Source: JABDQZ01 sp050049775
GTDB taxonomy: Bacteria > Pseudomonadota > Gammaproteobacteria > Chromatiales > Chromatiaceae
Assembly: GCA_050049775.1 (NCBI GenBank)
Contig: JASFVP010000033.1
Coordinates: 1 to 39,574, forward strand
Direction: 5' to 3'
Length of the DNA: 39,574 nt
Shown here: in pieces, positions 8,076 through 15,735 of the stretch
How positions within the stretch are numbered: the first letter of the stretch is position 1
Layout: every line of letters starts with the position of its first letter
Position numbers and translations under genes: made by a program
The notes under the pieces: model-generated
What the model saw: the letters and a program-made list of their open reading frames with translations, nothing else
What the model was told of the DNA's origin: nothing
The model's database searches: none

Positions 8076-9839
8076 ATGGCATTGGCAAAAAGACGTTTTG
8101 ACACCCTGATTCTCGGCGCTGGTGGTGCCGGCCTGCGCGCGGCCTTGCAGTTGTCGAATGCCGATGCGCGCGTCGCTGTGGTTTCCAAGGTGTTTCCAAC
8201 ACGCTCACACACTGTGGCGGCGCAAGGTGGTGTGAATGCCGCGTTGGCCAATGTCGTGCCGGACAACTGGCACTGGCACATGTTTGATACCGTCAAGGGC
8301 AGCGATTACCTCGGTGATCAGGACGCGATTGAATTCATGTGCCGCGAAGCGCCACGCATCGTCTATGAGCTGGAACATTTCGGCGTGCCATTTTCACGGC
8401 TGGATTCGGGCCGGATTTACCAGCGTGCCTTTGGTGGGCAAAGCCAGAACTTCGGTGGCGCCCAGGCGGCGCGCACCTGTGCAGCGGCCGACCGTACAGG
8501 CCATGCGATTTTGCACACGTTGTATCAACAGAACATTCGTTCCAGGACACATTTCTTCGATGAATACTTCGCCATCGACCTGATCCGCGACGATGAAGGT
8601 GCAATTCTCGGCGCCCTGACGCTGGACATCGAAACCGGCGAGCCGTTACTGATCGAAGCCAAGACCACGCTGATCGCTTCCGGTGGTTGCGGTCAGTTGT
8701 TCCGTACCACCACTAATGCGCACATCAACACCGGCGACGGCATGGCGATGGTGTTGCGTGCCGGTGTGCCGTTACAGGACATGGAATTTTTCCAGTTTCA
8801 TCCGACCGGCATCGCCGGCAAGGGCATGTTGATCACCGAAGGCGCACGCGGCGAGGGTGGTTATCTGGTCAACAAGGACGGCGAGCGTTTCATGGAACGT
8901 TATGCACCGAATGCCAAGGATCTCGCCAGCCGCGATGTGGTCAGCCGCGCCATTGCCACCGAAGTACGTGAAGGCCGCGGTTGTGGCCCGGATGGCGACC
9001 ACGTGTTGTTACGGCTGGATCATCTTGGTTCCGACATCGTGCCAAAGCGGTTGCCCGGCATTCGTGACATGTGCAAAACCTTTTTGCACATCGACCCGGT
9101 GGATACGCCGATTCCGGTGTTCCCGACCGCGCATTACGTCATGGGTGGCATTCCGACCGATCGTTTCGGTCGTGTAGTCGCGCCGGCGCGACATGGCCCG
9201 GAAGAAACCGTGACCGGTTTGTATGCCGCGGGCGAATGCGCCTGTGTCTCGGTGCATGGTGGTAATCGTCTCGGCGGCAATTCATTGCTGGACATTCTAG
9301 TGTTTGGCCGCGCTGCCGGTGAGGACATCATTCAATACCTGGCCGAGAACCCAAATCATCGACCGATGAATGAAGCCAGTGTCGACAAGGCCATGAGCCG
9401 GCTGACCCGCTGGGATCGCAGCGGTGATGGTGAAAGCGTCAAGAGCGTGCGCGATGCGCTGAAAAAAGTCATGGAAGATCATTGTGGCGTGTTCCGCACG
9501 CGCGATGTTATGGCCGAAGGCGTCGAGCAGATCAAACGCCTGCGTGAACGCATGGTCAATGTGGTGCTGAAGGATACCAGCCGCGTCTTCAACACCGCGC
9601 GCATCGAAGCACTGGAACTGGAGAACCTCATCGACATTGGCATGGCTACGATGATGTCGGCGCATGCGCGTGAGGAAAGTCGAGGTGCGCATTCACGCAT
9701 CGATTTTCCCAAGCGTGATGACAAAAACTGGCTTAAGCACAGCCTGTATTTCCTGGAAGATGATCGACTAGACTGGAAACCGGTGCGTACCAAGCCACTG
9801 ACCGTGGATTCGTTTCCACCAAAAGAGCGGGTGTATTGA
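8076..9839 (+). CDS. sdhA: Succinate dehydrogenase flavoprotein subunit SdhA
   Basis: This catalytic subunit oxidises succinate to fumarate in the TCA cycle and passes electrons to SdhB. The 587-residue length is typical. The FAD-binding fold opens with TLILGAGGAGLRAA (10-23). H45 in RSHTVAAQGG is the covalent flavin attachment site. The substrate region includes FHPTG and TEGARGEGG in the middle and HGGNRLGGNSLLD near 400. The C-terminus has the SRGAHSR motif followed by WLKHSLYF. It lies 12 bases after sdhD and 10 bases before sdhB. The dedicated flavinylation factor SdhE is encoded in the same operon. Confidence 0.98.
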   Translation: MALAKRRFDTLILGAGGAGLRAALQLSNADARVAVVSKVFPTRSHTVAAQGGVNAALANVVPDNWHWHMFDTVKGSDYLGDQDAIEFMCREAPRIVYELEHFGVPFSRLDSGRIYQRAFGGQSQNFGGAQAARTCAAADRTGHAILHTLYQQNIRSRTHFFDEYFAIDLIRDDEGAILGALTLDIETGEPLLIEAKTTLIASGGCGQLFRTTTNAHINTGDGMAMVLRAGVPLQDMEFFQFHPTGIAGKGMLITEGARGEGGYLVNKDGERFMERYAPNAKDLASRDVVSRAIATEVREGRGCGPDGDHVLLRLDHLGSDIVPKRLPGIRDMCKTFLHIDPVDTPIPVFPTAHYVMGGIPTDRFGRVVAPARHGPEETVTGLYAAGECACVSVHGGNRLGGNSLLDILVFGRAAGEDIIQYLAENPNHRPMNEASVDKAMSRLTRWDRSGDGESVKSVRDALKKVMEDHCGVFRTRDVMAEGVEQIKRLRERMVNVVLKDTSRVFNTARIEALELENLIDIGMATMMSAHAREESRGAHSRIDFPKRDDKNWLKHSLYFLEDDRLDWKPVRTKPLTVDSFPPKERVY

Positions 9840-9849
9840 GGGACTCGGA

Positions 9850-10542
9850 ATGAAATTCAGAATCTATCGCTATAACCCGGAAACCGACAGCCAGCCTTAT
9901 CTGCAGGATTTTGATGTCGAATTCAAACCCGGCATGATGCTGCGTGATGCCTTGCTCGACATCAAACGTCAGGACGAATCTTTCTCGTTCCGCCATTCCT
10001 GCGGCGAGGGTGTGTGTGGTTCCGACGGCGTCAACGTCAATGGTCGCAACTGTCTGGCCTGTGTCACTTCGATCAATGATTTGTCCGAGCCGGTCACGGT
10101 ACGGCCGTTTCCGGGACGGCCGGTAATTCGTGATTTGGTCGTCGACATGAGTCAGTTCTACCAGCAGTATCGCAACGTCAAACCCTACCTGGTGCGCAAG
10201 GACGCCATGCCGGAAGTGGAAATCCTGCAGTCACCCGAGGATCGCGACAAGCTCGATGGTCTGTACGAATGCATTCTGTGCGGCTGTTGTTCGACGTCCT
10301 GTCCGTCATTCTGGTGGAACCCGGAAAAATTCCACGGCCCGGCCGCCTTGCTGCAGGCCTGGCGTTTCCTGGCCGACTCGCGTGACCAGCTCACCGAAGA
10401 ACGCCTCGATGCACTGGAAGGACCTTACAAGCTGTTTCGTTGCCACAGCATCATGAATTGTGTCGAGGTCTGTCCCAAGGGACTCAACCCGACCAAGGCC
10501 ATTGGCCACATCAAACAGCTGATGCTGAAAAAAGCGATCTGA
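9850..10542 (+). CDS. sdhB: Succinate dehydrogenase iron-sulfur subunit SdhB
   Basis: This subunit carries electrons from FAD to the quinone through three iron-sulfur clusters; it has 230 residues. The N-terminal ferredoxin domain holds the [2Fe-2S] ligands C51, C56, D59 and C71 in CGEGVCGSDG...CLAC. The aspartate in the third position also occurs in E. coli SdhB. The C-terminal domain has CILCGCCSTSCP, then CHSIMNCVEVCPKGLNP, which supply the [4Fe-4S] and [3Fe-4S] ligands. sdhE begins one base after its stop codon. Confidence 0.98.
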   Translation: MKFRIYRYNPETDSQPYLQDFDVEFKPGMMLRDALLDIKRQDESFSFRHSCGEGVCGSDGVNVNGRNCLACVTSINDLSEPVTVRPFPGRPVIRDLVVDMSQFYQQYRNVKPYLVRKDAMPEVEILQSPEDRDKLDGLYECILCGCCSTSCPSFWWNPEKFHGPAALLQAWRFLADSRDQLTEERLDALEGPYKLFRCHSIMNCVEVCPKGLNPTKAIGHIKQLMLKKAI

Positions 10543-10543
10543 T

Positions 10544-10783
10544 ATGGAACTGCCGACAGCACAGCAACTGCGCTGGCAATGTCGCCGCGGTATGCTCGAG
10601 CTGGATCTGATTTTCGAGGAGTTTCTCGATCAACACTATGAGCAACTGAGTGAGCCGCTCCAGCGTGATTTCGTCGAACTGCTCAATTACGCCGATCAGG
10701 ATTTACAGCAATGGCTGTTAGGCAAAAGTTCACCGGCGGATAAGAACATGCTCAATATCATTGAGCGCATTCTGCAACACTAA
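10544..10783 (+). CDS. sdhE: FAD assembly factor SdhE
   Basis: This is a small helical chaperone (79 residues) that promotes covalent attachment of FAD to SdhA and, in E. coli, FrdA. The family motif RGxxE is present as RRGMLELD (residues 14-21), followed by LDLIFEEFLD. Loss of this motif is known to abolish flavinylation in homologues. The gene starts one base after the sdhB stop, so the enzyme complex and its maturation factor are expressed together. In E. coli sdhE lies away from sdhCDAB, beside ygfX; here both are appended to the sdh operon. Confidence 0.92.
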   Translation: MELPTAQQLRWQCRRGMLELDLIFEEFLDQHYEQLSEPLQRDFVELLNYADQDLQQWLLGKSSPADKNMLNIIERILQH

Positions 10784-10835
10784 GTGCACATTTCTGATCG
10801 CAGGATGCGGTCAACGAGGTATACAGGGAAGTCAC

Positions 10836-11279
10836 ATGATCGCGATCGACTTAAAACCGGCATTGCCGAAGCGGGTGTTACTGGCACTCTCGTCACTGCA
10901 GCTTGGCATCCTGTTCTGCCTGCTGCTGATCAAACCACTGATCGTACCATTGTGGCTGTTGCTGGCCGGGCTGCAACTGCAACGCTTTCGTCTGCAGCAG
11001 CAGAAAATCCTGCACATCAAACGCAGCCCGGAGGGGCAATGGAAGTTGCTGCAGGCCAGTCATCCATGGAGTAAAGTGCGCCTGTTAGCGGACAGCCTGA
11101 TGTGGCAGCAGCTGATCATTCTGCATTTTCGTCAGGAGCGGGGCAGGCATTGCCGTGTGGTGCTGGATCAAAGTTCGTTGTCCGTTGAGCAGTGGCGACG
11201 TTTACGCGTCAGTCTGAAACTTAAGCCGGACACGCCGGACTCGAACGCGGTAACTCAGAAATCCTTGTTCGGTCGGTAG
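10836..11279 (+). CDS. YgfX family membrane protein (CptA-like)
   Basis: This 147-residue protein has two N-terminal hydrophobic segments (about 12-29 and 32-47) followed by a basic cytoplasmic domain. The layout, with the immediate sdhE neighbour, matches the YgfX family (E. coli CptA), which was proposed as a toxin paired with SdhE/CptB. The toxin role is contested, and SdhE is better supported as a flavinylation factor. The start at ATG 10836 follows CAGGGAA; an open extension to 10761 would overlap sdhE. Sequence identity in this family is low, so the call rests on topology and position. Its last 25 bases overlap the 3' end of convergent nadB. Confidence 0.7.
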   Translation: MIAIDLKPALPKRVLLALSSLQLGILFCLLLIKPLIVPLWLLLAGLQLQRFRLQQQKILHIKRSPEGQWKLLQASHPWSKVRLLADSLMWQQLIILHFRQERGRHCRVVLDQSSLSVEQWRRLRVSLKLKPDTPDSNAVTQKSLFGR

Positions 11280-12871
11280 TTGTCCGGAATCAGCATGGTC
11301 GGATGTGCCTGGCTGACGTCGATATCCGGAAAATCGATGGTGTAATGCAGGCCGCGGCTTTCCTTGCGCATACGTGCCGACTGCACGATCAGGTCGGCGA
11401 CATCCACCAGGTTACGTAATTCCAGCAAGTCGTTGCTGACGCGGAAGTTGCTGTAGTACTCGTTGATTTCATGACGCAGCAGGTTGACGCGGCGCTGGGC
11501 GCGTTCCAGGCGTTTGTTGCTGCGCACGATGCCGACATAGTCCCACATGAACTGGCGCAACTCGTGCCAGTTGTGCGACACCACGACTTCCTCATCGGAA
11601 TCGGTGACACGGCTTTCGTCCCAGGGAGCGATGTCGGCACTGATTTCACGCGACAGATCGATATTTGCGTCGATGTGCTCGGCGGCTAGTTGGCCGAACA
11701 CCAGACATTCCAGCAGGGAATTGCTGGCCATACGGTTGGCGCCGTGCAGGCCGGTATAGGCGGTTTCCCCAATGGCATACAGGCGTTTGATGTCGGTCAT
11801 GGCGTGGTGATTGGTGACCACACCACCGCAAGTGTAGTGCGCCGCCGGTACGATCGGGATCGGTTCGCGCGTGATGTCGACACCCAGTTCCAGGCAGCGT
11901 TCGTATATCGTCGGGAAGTGGCTGGTAATGAAATCGGCCGGCTTGTGGCTGATGTCGAGGTACAGGCAATCGGCGCCGAGGCGTTTCATTTCGTGGTCGA
12001 TGGCGCGTGCCACGATGTCGCGCGGTGCCAGTTCCTTGCGCGGGTCATATTTTTCCATGAAACGGCTGCCATCGGGCAGCAACAGCCGGCCACCTTCGCC
12101 ACGCACGGCTTCGCTGATCAAAAACGATTTGGCGTGTGGATGGTACAGGCAGGTCGGGTGAAACTGGTTGAATTCCATGTTGGCGACGCGGCAGCCGGCA
12201 CGCCAGGCCATGGCGATGCCATCGCCGGTGGCGACATCCGGGTTGCTGGTATAGAGATAAACCTTGCTGGCGCCGCCGGTAGCCAGCACCACGGCCTTGG
12301 CTGCAAACACCTCAACCCGGCCAGTTTCGAGATTCAGCACATAGGCGCCGACGCATCGGCGTGAACGGCTTTTCCGCTCGGAGATGATCAGATCGATTGC
12401 CAGGCGATTTTCGACCAGTGTGATATTGGAACGGGCACGCACCTGATCGGCCATGGATGTTTCCACCACGCGGCCGGTGGCGTCCGCCGCATGCACGACA
12501 CGTCGATGCGTATGGCCACCCTCGCGCGTCAGGTGATAGCCGGATTCGGATTTGGATTCGCGCGTGAACTGCACGCCCAGTTCCAGCAGCCAGCGGATGT
12601 TCTCCGGCCCCTTGCGCACCACCGTCTGCACGGTGTCAACGTCACAGATGTCGGCACCGGAGATGAGGGTATCCGAGACATGCGATTCGAGGGAATCGGA
12701 CGAATCCAGCACCGCGGAAATACCACCCTGGGCGTACAGGGTGTTGCCTTCGGTCAGCTCACGCTTGGCCAGCACCGCGATACGGCTGGATTCAGACAGG
12801 CGCAGCGCCAGGCTGAGGCCGGCCGCGCCGCTGCCAATGATCAGAACATCAAATGTCTTGTGCGTCGTCAT
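11255..12871 (-). CDS. nadB: L-aspartate oxidase NadB
   Basis: This flavoenzyme oxidises L-aspartate to iminoaspartate, the first step of de novo NAD synthesis, for condensation by NadA. It has 538 residues from ATG 12869-12871, close to E. coli's 540; the frame continues to 12943 without homology. The FAD-binding start is FDVLIIGSGAAGLSLAL (7-23). Family motifs include TLYAQGGISAVL, GGHTHRRVVHAADATGR, FNQFHPTCLY, EAVRGEGGRLL and GLHGANRMASNSLLECLVFG. It is a homologue of SdhA and lies immediately convergent with the sdh operon. No quinolinate synthase gene is in the window. Two A-rich runs (T-runs at 12889-12910 on the plus strand) lie just upstream of its start. Confidence 0.96.
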   Translation of the reverse strand: MTTHKTFDVLIIGSGAAGLSLALRLSESSRIAVLAKRELTEGNTLYAQGGISAVLDSSDSLESHVSDTLISGADICDVDTVQTVVRKGPENIRWLLELGVQFTRESKSESGYHLTREGGHTHRRVVHAADATGRVVETSMADQVRARSNITLVENRLAIDLIISERKSRSRRCVGAYVLNLETGRVEVFAAKAVVLATGGASKVYLYTSNPDVATGDGIAMAWRAGCRVANMEFNQFHPTCLYHPHAKSFLISEAVRGEGGRLLLPDGSRFMEKYDPRKELAPRDIVARAIDHEMKRLGADCLYLDISHKPADFITSHFPTIYERCLELGVDITREPIPIVPAAHYTCGGVVTNHHAMTDIKRLYAIGETAYTGLHGANRMASNSLLECLVFGQLAAEHIDANIDLSREISADIAPWDESRVTDSDEEVVVSHNWHELRQFMWDYVGIVRSNKRLERAQRRVNLLRHEINEYYSNFRVSNDLLELRNLVDVADLIVQSARMRKESRGLHYTIDFPDIDVSQAHPTMLIPDNYRPNKDF

Positions 12872-13002
12872 AGTGCAACTTAGGTCATGATTTTTTTCGA
12901 TTTTTTTTGTATTCTTCGTCAGTCGGAAGAAGCACAATCGCAAACCCCTAGGTTAAATTGAAGTCCGCACAAAAGCGACCAGAAAATTATCCTGTACAAA
13001 CA

Positions 13003-13030
13003 AGAACTTTTTATCTCAATGCCTGTCAAT
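13003..13030 (+). promoter_or_regulatory. Probable sigma-E promoter of rpoE
   Basis: AGAACTT at 13003-13009 and GTCAAT at 13025-13030 are separated by exactly 15 bases. The sigma-E consensus in E. coli is GGAACTT, 15 bases, GTCAAA, so each element differs at one position. The -10 lies about 48 bases before the rpoE start. This would give the usual positive autoregulation of the sigma factor operon. The rest of the 207-base gap (12872-13078) holds the nadB leader and no other gene that I can see. Confidence 0.65.
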
Positions 13031-13078
13031 CAAGTGTGCCAGTAATGACCATCGATTACCGCTCAACGGAGCGTCCCA

Positions 13079-13657
13079 ATGAGTGATAAACGGCTGGACC
13101 ATGAACTGGTTTCCAAGGTACAGCGCGGAGATAAGAAAGCTTTTGACCTGCTGGTGCTCAAGTATCAGCAGAAAGTGGCTAATATTATCTCCAGGTATAT
13201 TAAGGACCCACATGAGACTCTGGATGTGACACAGGAAGCTTTTATCAAGGCCTATCGGGCATTGCCCAACTTTCGCGGTGACAGCGCTTTTTATACCTGG
13301 CTGTACCGGATTGCGATCAATACCGCGAAAAACCACCTGGTCGCCCAGAATCGTCGTCCGCCGGGCTCCGACATTGATGCGGAAACCGCCGAACAGATCG
13401 ACAGTGGTGAAAGACTCAAGGAACGGGAAACCCCGGAAAACCTGCTGCTCAAGGATGAGATTGCCGCCACCGTACGCCAGGCGATCGAGGATTTGCCTGA
13501 GGAATTGCGCACTGCAATCACACTCAGGGAACTCGAGGGTCTGAGTTACGAAGAGATCGCCAATGCCATGTCCTGTCCGATAGGCACGGTCAGATCACGA
13601 ATTTTTCGGGCCAGGGAAGCGATTGATGCGCGCCTGCAGCCCCTGTTATCCGAATGA
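13079..13657 (+). CDS. rpoE: RNA polymerase sigma factor RpoE (AlgU)
   Basis: This ECF sigma factor controls the envelope-stress response; it has 192 residues. Region 2 covers about 24-90 (YQQKVANII, then DVTQEAFIKAYRALPNFRG and FYTWLYRIAINTAKNHL). Region 4 covers about 135-185 (LPEELRTAITLRELEGLSYEEIA and GTVRSRIFRAREA), which reads the -35 element. Both are near-canonical for the RpoE/AlgU group. CGGAG at 13067-13071 is a well-placed ribosome binding site. rseA begins inside its stop codon, as expected for a sigma factor coupled to its anti-sigma factor. Confidence 0.97.
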   Translation: MSDKRLDHELVSKVQRGDKKAFDLLVLKYQQKVANIISRYIKDPHETLDVTQEAFIKAYRALPNFRGDSAFYTWLYRIAINTAKNHLVAQNRRPPGSDIDAETAEQIDSGERLKERETPENLLLKDEIAATVRQAIEDLPEELRTAITLRELEGLSYEEIANAMSCPIGTVRSRIFRAREAIDARLQPLLSE

Positions 13658-14277
13658 ACAACAATGAGAAGCTGGTCATGAGAGACGATACCAAACAGAT
13701 AATTTCCGCTTTTCTCGATGATGAACTGGAAGCTCACGAACTCGGTCATTTGACGGGAAAGCTCAAGCAGGATGCCGGTTTGCGTGCTACGTTGAATCGT
13801 TATTCCCTCATCAGTGAAGCCATCAAGGGTGAGTGCAGCGACTGTAATGCCGCATCGATCAGTGTGCGGGTGCAACAACAGCTGGAGCAGGAACCCACGG
13901 TGTTTGCCCCGAATAACCTCAAACCGGCCATGCCAACCTGGATCAAACCAGCTGCCGGCGCCGCCATTGCCGCTACCGTAGCGGTGGTCGCCGTGATGAA
14001 TTTTGCCAATCTGTCACCTCAGCAACCCAATCTGCCGGCGGCGTTTCCCGTAACGGTTGATGCTACTGCGGTAAAAAGCCCTTCGTATACCGCCTATCCG
14101 CTGGTGCAGCGCGCATCCACCCAATGGCGCCTGGAATCAAGTTCACAACAACCGCAGCATCCTGGCATCGAGGCCGAACTCAACCAGTTCCTGATCGATC
14201 ATTCCGAATACACCACCCAGGCCGGCGTGCCCGGCATGCTGCCGTATGCAACTTTTGTGGTTTATGACAAAAAGTAA
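13654..14277 (+). CDS. rseA: Anti-sigma-E factor RseA (MucA)
   Basis: This single-pass inner-membrane protein holds RpoE inactive through its cytoplasmic domain until regulated proteolysis by DegS/AlgW- and RseP-type proteases. The 207 residues comprise an N-terminal domain with the conserved ISAFLDDEL (17-25), one membrane helix at about 99-116, and a periplasmic tail. The last residues are FVVYDKK rather than the classic C-terminal signal of E. coli RseA, so the trigger for site-1 cleavage may differ. It starts by ATGA overlap with rpoE; an internal ATG eight codons later is an alternative start. Its end overlaps rseB by 14 bases. Confidence 0.92.
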   Translation: MNNNEKLVMRDDTKQIISAFLDDELEAHELGHLTGKLKQDAGLRATLNRYSLISEAIKGECSDCNAASISVRVQQQLEQEPTVFAPNNLKPAMPTWIKPAAGAAIAATVAVVAVMNFANLSPQQPNLPAAFPVTVDATAVKSPSYTAYPLVQRASTQWRLESSSQQPQHPGIEAELNQFLIDHSEYTTQAGVPGMLPYATFVVYDKK

Positions 14278-15253
14278 GCCCCTGGACCGGATCAGCCGCT
14301 ATACGCTGGCGTTATTGTTGCTGGGCCTGGCGCCGCTGGCGGCGGCATCGCCGGTGCATTTCTGGCTCAACAAGATGATGGAGTCGGTGCATCAGCTCAA
14401 CTACGACGGCCACTTTGTATACTTGCACGGCGGTGTCATCGAGTCGTTACGCATTGTGCACACGGTGGAAGGCGATAACGAAAAGGAACGCATTTTCTCA
14501 CTCAACGGTGAAGCCCGCGAAATCATCCGCGACAATCATACGGTCACCTGCATCCTGCCGTATGACAAGGCAATTTCCACCAGTAAACGCGGCATCAACA
14601 AGAAGTATTTTTCCGGCCTGTTCAGCCTGGATCCGAGCACACTGGCGGAAAATTATCAGATGAGCATTCAGGGCCGTGATCGCATTGCCGACCGTGAAGT
14701 CAAGGTCATTGAATTCCAGCCCAAAGACCAACTGCGCTATGGTTACAAGCTGTTTCTTGATGACGAATACGCGTTGCCACTGCAGTGGAATATGTACGAT
14801 CAGGATCAGCAGATGATTTCCAGCATCATGTTCACCCAGATCAACATCGGCGACGATGTGCAGGATTCCGGCAATTTGTTGAAGTCCGATTTACCGCCAA
14901 TTGTGAAAAAGCGTCCGACCATTGCCGAAGCGGCCGCCAAGCCACAAAGACAGGCGCAATGGGCTTTTATTGACATCCCTCAAGGCTTCCAACTGAAACA
15001 TTTCATCACCGACATGCCACGCCACAAGGGGCGGGATATCGAGCATTATATTTTCAGCGATGGCATGGCGAGTTTTTCAGTCTATGTTGAGAAAACGGCT
15101 GACACCAAGTTGCAGGGACAAGCCAGACTCGGTGCGCTCAACGCGTTTGGCATCTACCAGCAGGGTTACCAGATCACCGCCGTTGGTGAAGTGCCGCTGC
15201 AGACCCTGGGCTTTGTTGCCAACATCCAGCACAAGGACGGGATAACCCAGTGA
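14264..15253 (+). CDS. rseB: Sigma-E regulator RseB (MucB)
   Basis: This periplasmic lipid-binding protein shields RseA from site-1 proteolysis and is thought to respond to mislocalised lipopolysaccharide. It has 329 residues from ATG 14264. The signal peptide is LALLLLGLAPLAAA, with predicted cleavage near residue 29. The mature protein begins with FWLNKMMESVHQLNYDGHFVY, the family opening for the LolA-like lipid-binding fold. The C-terminal domain includes IPQGFQLKHF and the segment around FSDGMASFSVYVE. The gene overlaps rseA upstream and rseC downstream (GTGA). Confidence 0.93.
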   Translation: MTKSKPLDRISRYTLALLLLGLAPLAAASPVHFWLNKMMESVHQLNYDGHFVYLHGGVIESLRIVHTVEGDNEKERIFSLNGEAREIIRDNHTVTCILPYDKAISTSKRGINKKYFSGLFSLDPSTLAENYQMSIQGRDRIADREVKVIEFQPKDQLRYGYKLFLDDEYALPLQWNMYDQDQQMISSIMFTQINIGDDVQDSGNLLKSDLPPIVKKRPTIAEAAAKPQRQAQWAFIDIPQGFQLKHFITDMPRHKGRDIEHYIFSDGMASFSVYVEKTADTKLQGQARLGALNAFGIYQQGYQITAVGEVPLQTLGFVANIQHKDGITQ

Positions 15254-15735
15254 TCGAGGAAACCGCCCAGGTAGTCGCCACCGCACCTGGACTTGCCCGG
15301 GTTGAAATCATCAAGACCAGCAGTTGCAACAGCTGCCATGCCAACGGAGTTTGCGGTACCGCGGCCGTGTCGCGATTTTTCAACTTTCGTGCGCCGCAGG
15401 TTGAAGTCGACAACCAGATCAATGCCCGTACCGGTGACACGGTCAGCGTCGCGATCAACGATGACACAATGCTGAAAGGCTCATTCCTGCTGTATCTGGC
15501 GCCTTTGCTGAGCTTGTTGTTGTTTGCGCTACTGGCCGATTATGTTGCCGCCAATGAAGGCATCATCATACTCGCCGGGCTGTCGGGACTCGCCATCGGG
15601 CTGGTGATCGTCAAACAGCTGTCGGTAAAGCTGATGCAAAGTGTTGGCAAGGCCCGCATCATCAATGTCCTGTCGTCGGCGGGCTTACAGGTGGCCGGGC
15701 CGCAGCAGGACTCAATTTACAAAACGGAATTATGA
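15250..15735 (+). CDS. rseC: SoxR-reducing system/sigma-E regulator RseC (MucC)
   Basis: This inner-membrane protein of the RseC/MucC family has 161 residues. The cysteine-rich N-terminus CNSCHANGVCGTAA (C26, C29, C35) is characteristic, and two membrane helices follow at about 77-95 and 100-117. In E. coli the protein modulates sigma-E activity weakly and takes part in keeping SoxR reduced together with the Rsx complex. The start is GTG at 15250 and overlaps the rseB stop by four bases; no ATG start is available nearby. Its own stop overlaps the protease gene by four bases. Confidence 0.9.
   Translation: MIEETAQVVATAPGLARVEIIKTSSCNSCHANGVCGTAAVSRFFNFRAPQVEVDNQINARTGDTVSVAINDDTMLKGSFLLYLAPLLSLLLFALLADYVAANEGIIILAGLSGLAIGLVIVKQLSVKLMQSVGKARIINVLSSAGLQVAGPQQDSIYKTEL

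Noticed and set aside
11690..12364. Long open frame (224 codons) antisense to nadB
   Set aside because: It lies fully within nadB, which has strong family motifs on the other strand; the translation lacks recognisable domains and is a codon-bias shadow.
12889..12910. Two T-runs in the rpoE-nadB gap, possibly a terminator
   Set aside because: No hairpin precedes them on the plus strand and ygfX ends over 1.6 kb away. Read on the minus strand they are A-tracts in the nadB leader.
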